Both the position numbers and the translations under genes were made by a program. From CAITSH01 sp945892985 (GTDB taxonomy: Bacteria; Pseudomonadota; Gammaproteobacteria; Burkholderiales; SG8-39): a stretch of 64,000 nt of DNA. The number at the start of each line of letters is the position of its first letter. Position 1 is the first letter of the stretch. Location: positions 19,035 to 83,034 of the forward strand of contig CAMDDU010000016.1 of assembly GCA_945892985.1 (NCBI GenBank). The letters are read 5' to 3'. Positions 51,308 to 58,343 of the stretch are shown one piece after another. The notes under the pieces were generated by a model. That model ran no database searches. It was given only the letters and a program-made list of their open reading frames with translations, and was not told the origin of the DNA.

Positions 51308-52327
51308 ATGAATCAGTCTAGCAGATGGAATTCAGATGATGCGGGGCAAAAAAAAATCAGTGCCGTCCCGCTGGCTTCCGTGTCCATGCTGTCGCTATTT
51401 GCCCTCTTGGCTGGAGGCTGTGTCAGCCTGAGTCCCGGTACTGTATTCGACTTGACGCACCCTATTCCGACCTATCAAGCGCTAGCCGACAACCCCGTTC
51501 GTCCCGACCTTAACAAACCCTTGACCAACCTGAAACCGTATCCTATTTACGGAGAACAGGCTGTTTTGTGGTTGCGACAGATTCCCACCAATCATGGACA
51601 TATTGAATCGGGTCGGATCACGCTTTGGGAACATCAGGGAACGCACATGGATGCCCCTAGCCATTTCTTAAACAATCCAGGATCACAAGAGCCAGGACAA
51701 GCGCCCGCAGCTGCTCGTCAAGAAGCCCATCAAATTGATGCTGCGCGACTCGTTGGACCGGTCGTCATGCTGGATATTTCCGAGCGTGTGCGTAAAGAAC
51801 TCCAAAAAAATGCGGGCAAACCGAGTCCCGACAAAAAAGTGACCGATTTTTCCGATACTTCTCCTGCCGTCATAACACCAGCCGATATTGATGGGATAGT
51901 CGGGAAAATTACGGATGGAAGTTGGTTGGTCGTGAACCTCGGCTGGTCGCAGTTTTTTACAATCGAACCCTCGATACCAAAATCTCCGTATGTGAATGGG
52001 TTTAACCACCCAGGATTCAGCCGCAAGGCGACTGACAGGTTGATCGAAGAGCTCGACCGGCGAAAGGTAAAACTGAGCGGCATCATCATTGACAATATTG
52101 CGGTAGAAACCGGGCAAGTGGCGCATGGGGATGACGACAAACGCACTAACGCCTTGCACGGGCATGTACGACTACTGCAGCGCGGGGTGTTGCTGGTAGA
52201 AAATGCCACCAATCTTGACAAGCTCTCTGAAGCATCGCGTCAGGGCACCTGTATGGTCATGGTGGGGGCAATACGCCTCGGTCATGGAACCGGGGCCCCG
52301 GCACGCGTTATAGGCATGTGCCGCTAA
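51308..52327 (+). CDS. Cyclase-family (kynurenine-formamidase-like) protein, predicted lipoprotein
   Basis: 339 aa from ATG 51308 (GAGG 10 bases upstream; the in-frame TTG at 51302 is too close to it). Lipobox LFALLAGGC near residue 38 suggests export and lipid anchoring. The metal motif HQGTHMDAPSHF is the cyclase-family signature HxGTHxDxPxH. Other members hydrolyse N-formylkynurenine, isatin or other lactam/amide rings. An exported lipoprotein version is unusual. Downstream are Bug and RidA genes on the same strand. Confidence 0.85.
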   Translation: MNQSSRWNSDDAGQKKISAVPLASVSMLSLFALLAGGCVSLSPGTVFDLTHPIPTYQALADNPVRPDLNKPLTNLKPYPIYGEQAVLWLRQIPTNHGHIESGRITLWEHQGTHMDAPSHFLNNPGSQEPGQAPAAARQEAHQIDAARLVGPVVMLDISERVRKELQKNAGKPSPDKKVTDFSDTSPAVITPADIDGIVGKITDGSWLVVNLGWSQFFTIEPSIPKSPYVNGFNHPGFSRKATDRLIEELDRRKVKLSGIIIDNIAVETGQVAHGDDDKRTNALHGHVRLLQRGVLLVENATNLDKLSEASRQGTCMVMVGAIRLGHGTGAPARVIGMCR

Positions 52328-52367
52328 GCAGCGCTTGCTGCAGGTAATTTATCGAAAAGGGTTATAG

Positions 52368-53324
52368 ATGATCTATCGTTTACTCATTGCGCTCACTGTT
52401 GTGAGTCTATCTCTGCCCGCTCTTGGCCAGACCTATCCGTCACGTCCGGTACGGGTTATCAATCCTTTTCCTGCAGGTGGGGCGGTTGATGTTGTGGCGC
52501 GACCCCTGCTGGAGCGGCTGCGCCAGGAGCTGGATCAATCGTTCATCATGGAAAACAGGCCCGGGGGTGGAACGGTAATCGGGTCCGAGGCCGTGGCGCG
52601 TGCCAATCCAGATGGCTACACCTTATTGGTGACGGCGTCGCAGCATTCCATCAACCCGGCGATTTATCCCAAGCTACCGTATGACACAGTAAAAGATTTT
52701 TCCCCGATAGCCCCTATCGCCCAGGGGCCCTTCGTTCTTGTTGTACATCCTTCCGTTCCAGCCCAGGATGTGAAACAGCTAATTGCATACGCCAAGAGCG
52801 CACCCGGTAAGATTAATTTTGGATCCGCCAGCAATGGCAGTGGCTTTCACCTCGCCGGCGAGATGTTCAAACTCATGGCCGGTGTGGATATCGTGCACGT
52901 GCCCTACAAAGGCGGCGCGCCCGTTACCACAGCGGTGCTGGCAGGAGAGGTACAACTCGTCTTTTCCAGCCCAAGCACTGTGCTATCCCACGTTCAGGCA
53001 GGCAAGCTAAGGCTGCTGGGTGTTACGGCACTGAATAGGTCTAATCTGATTCCCGATACCCCTGCGATGTCGGAAACTTTGCCGGGATTTGACGTCGTAA
53101 CCTGGTACGGCTTGCTGGCGCCGGCTGGTACACCGAAGGAGATCGTTGAAAAACTTGCCACAACGATAGACAAAATTGTGAATGGCAATGAATTTCGTGA
53201 ACTGATGCGCAAAAATGGGCTCGAGCCAGCCGGGGGAACACCGTCCCAGTTCGGGCTTCGCATCAGTAGTGAAATCGCCAAGTGGACCCGCGTTGCGAAA
53301 GAGTCTGGCGCAAAAGTTGATTAA
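52368..53324 (+). CDS. Bug/TctC-family periplasmic substrate-binding protein
   Basis: 318 aa. Signal peptide ends LPALGQT; YPSRPVRVINPFPAGGAVDVVARPLLERL, MENRPGGGTVIGSEAV, NPDGYTLLVTAS, LPYDTVKDFSPI, VPYKGGAPVTTAVLAGEVQLVF and a C-terminal SGAKVD. Placed between an exported cyclase-family hydrolase and a RidA protein, all on the plus strand, so the ligand may be the product of the hydrolase, for example an aromatic or amino acid-derived acid. Confidence 0.9.
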   Translation: MIYRLLIALTVVSLSLPALGQTYPSRPVRVINPFPAGGAVDVVARPLLERLRQELDQSFIMENRPGGGTVIGSEAVARANPDGYTLLVTASQHSINPAIYPKLPYDTVKDFSPIAPIAQGPFVLVVHPSVPAQDVKQLIAYAKSAPGKINFGSASNGSGFHLAGEMFKLMAGVDIVHVPYKGGAPVTTAVLAGEVQLVFSSPSTVLSHVQAGKLRLLGVTALNRSNLIPDTPAMSETLPGFDVVTWYGLLAPAGTPKEIVEKLATTIDKIVNGNEFRELMRKNGLEPAGGTPSQFGLRISSEIAKWTRVAKESGAKVD

Positions 53325-53400
53325 TGTCCCGCCTGGCTACAACAGTTTCCAGTTGTCCGGCTTAAAAGAATACCGTTGCTAACAAATGGTGGAATCGATT

Positions 53401-53829
53401 ATGGAAAAGACAGTCATCAGTCCGTGGCCCGCGATGGCCGAGCACAACACGCCCTACGTCCCCGGTATAAAGATCGCTTTGCCTGGCGCTGATTTGCTGA
53501 TCATTTCCGGTATGGGACCGATGCCTCCCGTGCACAGTCATCCACATCTGCCAGAAGAATGGATACTGCCTGATGATGCAGGGATACAAGCCAGGCGTGC
53601 GCTAGACAAAATCGGAACGATTGTCAAAGAAGCGGGCGGCAGTTTCAGGAATATCGTCAAGATCACACGATATCTCAAGGAGATTAGCGATCAAGACGCT
53701 ATCAACCCGATCATTCACGAATATTTTGGCAAGGACCTACCCTGCAGTACAACGGTGCAAGTAGCCGGCTTTGTCGCCCCCACGATGAAGCTAGAGTTTG
53801 ACTGCTGGGCCTTGATTCCGAGGGGATAG
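53401..53829 (+). CDS. RidA/YjgF-family protein lacking the usual catalytic Arg
   Basis: 142 aa from ATG 53401, with GGTGG 8 bases before it; ATG 53386 is an alternative. Family blocks: DLLIISGMGPM, ARRALDKIGTIVKEAGGSFRNIVKITRYL and PCSTTVQVAGFVAPTMKLEFDCWALIP. In active RidA the motif is (P)ARSTVEV; here the Arg position reads Cys (PCSTTVQV), so deamination of imines is doubtful. Probably cotranscribed with the Bug gene upstream. Confidence 0.82.
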   Translation: MEKTVISPWPAMAEHNTPYVPGIKIALPGADLLIISGMGPMPPVHSHPHLPEEWILPDDAGIQARRALDKIGTIVKEAGGSFRNIVKITRYLKEISDQDAINPIIHEYFGKDLPCSTTVQVAGFVAPTMKLEFDCWALIPRG

Positions 53830-53876
53830 GGCATTCTCCGGGTTGAGGCATAAACAACTCCGCGATTATCGCCCGC

Positions 53877-54190
53877 ATGCCCAAGCTAAGCATTCGCCCG
53901 ACGGAACGTGGCGGCAAAACCGAGGTGCTCGTTCGTGGCGCCTGGACTTTTGCATCACTGGCCGCGCACCAATCCGAGCTCGAACGCACGCTCCATTCCG
54001 TCTACGCAACCGGGCGGACCGACCTTGCCTGGAACCCGGGCGCCTGGCCGAGCACACCGTGCGCGTGAGCCTGCCCGGTGCCGGCGCGAACGCTGCGACC
54101 GGCGTCGTCATCATGGCGCGGGCCACCGATGAGTCCATCAAACGCAGCGCGGCCTGGGTCGGACAGCAAGACGCCTGCAAGGCGCGCTAG
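53877..54190 (+). pseudogene. Two fused fragments: possible MlaE-type permease N-terminus and an unknown 3' end
   Basis: 53877 onward reads MPKLSIRPTERGGKTEVLVRGAWTFASLAAHQSELERTLHSVYATGRTDLAWNP, which resembles the STAS-like N-terminus of MlaE-family lipid-transport permeases. After NPGAW it loses that pattern and stops. In the next frame the sequence RVSLPGAGANAATGVVIMARATDESIKRSAAWVGQQDACKAR ends at 54190 and looks like the C-terminus of another protein that I cannot name. The two parts are joined by deletion or frameshift. Confidence 0.45.
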
Positions 54191-54390
54191 CAGCGCAATG
54201 TCCCCAGCCAAGGATTCAAACTGGGGCGGGGCTACCCGGTGAGGGCAAGCGCGTTAATCCCCGTATGGGGTATTTAAGCGAGCTGTGCATGGGGCAGAAT
54301 TTAGCAAATACGATGCCCGAGGTCCGCACATGCAATCGCTTTCCTTACCCATGCCGCAGCGCACTTGTTCAACTATTCAGAACAAACCTC

Positions 54391-55551
54391 TTATTGCGAG
54401 GCCGTAATCTTCCGATCATTAATAAAGAATGTCAGGATGGGGCCTAATCCTTTGCACTCTATTACTTCACGCTCCTCGGTATCAAAATGATCCCCTAAAA
54501 GAGCATTCGTGATGGAGGTGGCCTGAATTCGGCCAGTTTTGCTGGTCGATTCCATCCTGCTCGCGGTGTTAACGGTATTGCCCCACAGATCGTATGAAAA
54601 TTTGGTGAATCCGATGACCCCAGCGACCACAGGACCGGAGTGCATGCCAATGCGCATCTCCAGTTCCATTTTATTGTCGGTGTTAAACGCACTGAGGTCT
54701 TGAAACATTCCGATGGCCATGTCTGCCACGATCTCGGCGTGATCCGTTCGTGGGATCGGCAGTCCGCCAACCGCCATATAAGCATCGCCAATGGTTTTTA
54801 TTTTCTCCAGTCCCAGATTTTGCGCGCGAATATCAAAGCGGGTGAACAGGTCATTTAACAATTTGACAAGATCCGGCGCACTTTTGTGGGCAGCCATCTT
54901 GGTAAACCCGACCAGATCGCTGAAAAGCACCGTTACCTCAGAATAGCTACCCGCGATATTCTTCTCCCCTTTCTTCAGTCTTTGCGCGATGGGTTGCGGA
55001 AGAATATTTAGCATCAGCTTCTCTGTTTTCATTTGCTCCAGACTGAGCATTTCCTTTTCATGCTGCAGTTGGGCAATGTTCTCTCTATCCGCATCGCGCA
55101 AACGTTTCTTTTCGAGCGAGGAGAAAACCCGCGCACGCAACAACACCGGGTTAAAAGGTTTAGGCAAATAGTCATCGGCCCCGATTTGGATGCATTCAAC
55201 GGTTTTCTCAAATAGTTCTGCCGAAGAAACCATGATCACAGGCAGGTAACTCAAATCAGGGCTTGATTTGACGGCCTTCAAAACGCCGAGTCCGTCAAGC
55301 TCAGGCATTTCCATATCGAGCAGCATAAGATCCAGCGGGTCCTCACGCAATCGCACCAGCGCCTCATTGCCGTCTCCGGCCTCCGAGATGTGTGTGATGC
55401 CCATGCCGTTTAATTCGCGAATCAGCAATTTTCTCAGTGTCCTGCTGTCGTCGACGACCAAGACCTTCATCAGTTTTGACTGGGCAAGGAGTTCCGGAGA
55501 AACACCCGCCATGCCAGCGGCCAAAGGCGTTATATCGTGGGGAGTGTTCAT
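54391..55551 (-). CDS. Response regulator fused to a class III adenylyl cyclase
   Basis: 386 aa, soluble. REC domain about 28-145 (phosphoacceptor Asp79 in LMLLDMEMPELDG, Lys131), a helical linker (150-200), then a class III catalytic domain 205-375. Metal-binding Asp212 (LFSDLVGFT) and Asp256 (IKTIGDAYMA); Lys252 and Asp321 (YDLWGN) are the pair that select adenine; Asn328 and Arg332 (NTVNTASR) stabilise the transition state. Guanylyl cyclases have Glu and Cys at those two places, so ATP to cAMP is predicted. Last gene of the chemosensory cluster, 21 bases after cheR, and probably the output of CheA. Confidence 0.9.
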   Translation of the reverse strand: MNTPHDITPLAAGMAGVSPELLAQSKLMKVLVVDDSRTLRKLLIRELNGMGITHISEAGDGNEALVRLREDPLDLMLLDMEMPELDGLGVLKAVKSSPDLSYLPVIMVSSAELFEKTVECIQIGADDYLPKPFNPVLLRARVFSSLEKKRLRDADRENIAQLQHEKEMLSLEQMKTEKLMLNILPQPIAQRLKKGEKNIAGSYSEVTVLFSDLVGFTKMAAHKSAPDLVKLLNDLFTRFDIRAQNLGLEKIKTIGDAYMAVGGLPIPRTDHAEIVADMAIGMFQDLSAFNTDNKMELEMRIGMHSGPVVAGVIGFTKFSYDLWGNTVNTASRMESTSKTGRIQATSITNALLGDHFDTEEREVIECKGLGPILTFFINDRKITASQ

Positions 55552-55572
55552 ACGTATCTGAGGCCTTTTTTT

Positions 55573-56415
55573 CTATGCATTGCGGTAATAGGAAATTTTA
55601 TTTGAGTGGTGCAATTTGAAAGAATGATCAAACAGCATTGACTCGGATGCCCCAAGCAGCAAAGTGCTATTCGCACCCGCAAGTTGCGCCTTCATTTTTG
55701 TTATGACCCGCTGTTTTTTTTCCTGATTAAAATAAATCAATATATTGCGCATCAAGATGAGGTCAAACGGCGGCATTACAGGCCACTCTTTTACAAGATT
55801 TATATTTAAAAATTGAATACAACTCCGTAAATTTTTGCTCACTTCATATCGCCCGGAGCGTAATGGCGTGAAATGACGCTCAATTTGTTCCTCACTCAAG
55901 CCTCGCCGCAACTCTGTCTCGGAGTAAATGCCGGCTCGCGCATAGTCAAGAGCGGTCTGTGACATATCGCTCGCATACAATTGAATATTCCAATCGCGGC
56001 ATTCGGGGAAGCTGTCATGCAATAGCATCGCGATGCTATACGGCTCCTGTCCGGTAGAGGCGGCCGCGCACCATATATGAATGGTTCTGGACTCGTTGTT
56101 TTGGGATAGCAGGCCCGGAATAAGGTCATTCTTGATCGCCTCAAATGGATTTTTATCCCGGAAAAACATGGTTTCATTGGTCGCCATTGCCTCGAAGGCT
56201 CGCCAATGCAGGGCGCTTAATGGTTGGGATACAAGATGGCGCAATAGCGACTCAGCATCGGCAAACCCATGCGCATGCACGATTGGATTCAAACGGGAGG
56301 CAATCAGATATTCCTTGCCGGCGTTAAGTGCTATGCCAGTCTGCTCTTCGAGTAAATTAAAAAACGATGCGATAGGCCCCTTTACGGCTGCTTGCGAAAT
56401 GTCAGCCCCACTCAT
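55573..56415 (-). CDS. cheR: Chemotaxis protein methyltransferase CheR
   Basis: 280 aa. Methylates glutamates of the MCP. N-terminal helical domain, then TNETMFFRDKNPFEAI, the SAM-binding IHIWCAAASTGQEPYSIAML, YASDMSQTALDYARAGIYSE and FDLILMRNILIYFNQEKKQRVITKM. Full length. Its ATG overlaps the cheB stop (ATGA). The MCP encoded nearby has no C-terminal CheR-binding pentapeptide. Confidence 0.93.
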   Translation of the reverse strand: MSGADISQAAVKGPIASFFNLLEEQTGIALNAGKEYLIASRLNPIVHAHGFADAESLLRHLVSQPLSALHWRAFEAMATNETMFFRDKNPFEAIKNDLIPGLLSQNNESRTIHIWCAAASTGQEPYSIAMLLHDSFPECRDWNIQLYASDMSQTALDYARAGIYSETELRRGLSEEQIERHFTPLRSGRYEVSKNLRSCIQFLNINLVKEWPVMPPFDLILMRNILIYFNQEKKQRVITKMKAQLAGANSTLLLGASESMLFDHSFKLHHSNKISYYRNA

Positions 56416-57542
56416 TTTTTCTGCAGGCGAAAGAGTATTTCATCCGGAAATTTATTGAGGGGGAGTACCTGGTTTGCAAGGCCGGCGCCTACCACCGCCC
56501 CTGGCATACCCCACACGACGCTACTTTCTTCGTCTTGAGCGAGAATTTGCCCGCCAGCCTGGGATATTGCCGTCGCCCCTTTTAATCCGTCCGAGCCCAT
56601 CCCAGTCAGCACCAATGCCAACAGCCCTCCTCCGTACACCTGTGCGGCGCTTCTGAACAGAACATCAACGGCGGGACGGCAAGAGTTTTCTGGGGGGGCA
56701 TCATTCAAAGATAAAGTGACTTTTGAACCAGACCGGGCGACCGCCATATGCATCCCCCCCGGTGCAATGTAGGCATGCCCGGGAAGGGCTTCCTGCCCGT
56801 CTGCGGGCTCTGCAATCGGCATCACACCTATGTTTGTCAAGCGTTTGGCGAGTAATGCGGGAAATTGCGGCGGCATGTGTTGCACGATAAAAATCGGCAC
56901 AGTAAGCGGTGCTTTCCATGCCTCAAATAAATACATCAGTGCCGCGGGGCCTCCGGTCGACACGCCGATACAAAGCGCCTCCACACCCCGGGGCGATCTG
57001 GCCGCAGAGGCGACGCGCGTAGCGGACGGCGCTGCATTTTCGGTCCGCTCTGACTTTATTTTTGTTGCAGCGCCCAGTGCCACTTTTGCGCACAGCGCTT
57101 TTATCTTTGGAATAAGTGTGTCTTCGAGAATTTTGTACGCCTCGTTGACATCGGAAACATTTGCCGGTTTTCCGACGTAGTCACTTGCCCCGCAGGTCAG
57201 CGCCTCGATAGTAGCGTCCGCACCACGCTGGGTTAGTGAGCTGAACATCACGATGGGCAGCTTGTGGTCAAATGTTCTGATTTCTTTCAACGCGCTAATG
57301 CCGTCCATCTTCGGCATCTCGATATCAAGGGTTACCAAATCCGGTTTTATCCTCTTGATATCGGCAATGGCTTCAATCCCGTCGGCGGATGTCCCGACAA
57401 CCTCAATCTCCGGGTCTTTTAACAAGGCGCTCATGATGATTCGACGCATCACGGATGAGTCGTCGACGATCAAGACGCGAATTTTCGTCAGAGGTTTGAG
57501 TGGTTCGTTTATGGACATGTTTTTTATCGGCGAAATCTTCAT
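56412..57542 (-). CDS. cheB: Chemotaxis response regulator protein-glutamate methylesterase CheB
   Basis: 376 aa. REC domain with Asp73 (VTLDIEMPKMDG) and Lys125 region (YVGKPANV), linker, then the esterase with Ser195 (CIGVSTGGPAAL), His222 (IVQHMPPQFPALLAKRL) and Asp318 (LTGMGSDGL). Complete catalytic triad. Opposes CheR in adaptation. ATG at 57542 chosen; ATG at 57518 is in frame, neither has a strong ribosome binding site. A 294-base gap separates it from cheW, so it may have its own promoter. Confidence 0.93.
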   Translation of the reverse strand: MKISPIKNMSINEPLKPLTKIRVLIVDDSSVMRRIIMSALLKDPEIEVVGTSADGIEAIADIKRIKPDLVTLDIEMPKMDGISALKEIRTFDHKLPIVMFSSLTQRGADATIEALTCGASDYVGKPANVSDVNEAYKILEDTLIPKIKALCAKVALGAATKIKSERTENAAPSATRVASAARSPRGVEALCIGVSTGGPAALMYLFEAWKAPLTVPIFIVQHMPPQFPALLAKRLTNIGVMPIAEPADGQEALPGHAYIAPGGMHMAVARSGSKVTLSLNDAPPENSCRPAVDVLFRSAAQVYGGGLLALVLTGMGSDGLKGATAISQAGGQILAQDEESSVVWGMPGAVVGAGLANQVLPLNKFPDEILFRLQKK

Positions 57543-57836
57543 GCTGACTGCGGTTAATAAATAGACGCAATGGTTGCGGAAGCTGCGGAACCCAATCGAT
57601 GCAATTCAATTCAAAAATTGACCCGCGTCTTCATGCACATAAAATTGCGTTTGGCCCCGGGCCTTGCTCCGTCGCGCCAGGGTTCGCGGGCGCTGATTGC
57701 GCTAACCCTAGGCGCGCCCCGCCCTACCAGCTCTGATTGACAAGGTCAGGCACCTCAATCGTTGGCGCCAAAAATGGGGCTAGCGGACTGATTGCAGTCG
57801 ACTGAAAGATGCGCCCCCTCTTTCGGGTCTTCACGT
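57543..57836. other. Gap between cheW and cheB
   Basis: 294 bases without a supported gene, breaking the otherwise overlapping che operon. It includes short inverted GC-rich words around 57640-57720 but no clear hairpin with a T-run on the minus strand. It could hold a promoter for cheB-cheR-cyclase. This is the place where cheY might be expected; no REC-domain remnant was found. Confidence 0.5.
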
Positions 57837-58343
57837 TCAGTTGAGCAACTGCTGCTCTCGGTGGATGTCCACGCCCTTGATGATCTTTTTTTCGAACGGC
57901 TGCTCGCTGTACTCATCTATTCCATCAATAATTTTCTGGTTATCAAGAATGAGTAAAAGTTTATCGGGGCGCTTGTGCACCCCCAATATGAGTGCGTGGA
58001 TTGCGGGCGAAAAGTTGTTGGGCGGAGGCTCAAACGTATCGCCCTCCAATTCGATGATCTCGCCCACGCGGTCGACCAAAAGCGCAATGACCACCCCATT
58101 GCAACGCAAGACGATGCTAATCGTCTCTTTTATTTTTTCCTCGTGAACTAGGCTGAGCCTTTCATGCATGTCGACCACCGGGACGATTTGTCCACGAAGA
58201 TTGGTGATTCCCTTAATTACTTTTGGACTCTTTGGAACAATCGTCACATTAAGATTTTTGTTAAGTTCCACGACGTCGGTGGCGATGATGCCGAAGTAAA
58301 AATCACCCAGGAAAAACGTCAGGTAGCTTCCCTTCGAGCTCAT
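57837..58343 (-). CDS. cheW: Chemotaxis coupling protein CheW
   Basis: 168 aa. Links the receptor to CheA. CheW core: FFLGDFYFGIIATDVVEL, VIKGITNLRGQIVPVVDMHERLSL, VIALLVDRVGEIIEL and LGVHKRPDKLLLILDNQKII. The protein ends in an extra tail (GIDEYSEQPFEKKIIKGVDIHREQQ). Start overlaps the cheA stop (ATGA). Confidence 0.93.
   Translation of the reverse strand: MSSKGSYLTFFLGDFYFGIIATDVVELNKNLNVTIVPKSPKVIKGITNLRGQIVPVVDMHERLSLVHEEKIKETISIVLRCNGVVIALLVDRVGEIIELEGDTFEPPPNNFSPAIHALILGVHKRPDKLLLILDNQKIIDGIDEYSEQPFEKKIIKGVDIHREQQLLN

Noticed and set aside
54391..55551. Annotation as guanylate cyclase
   Set aside because: Base-selecting residues are Lys and Asp, the adenylyl pair, not Glu and Cys.
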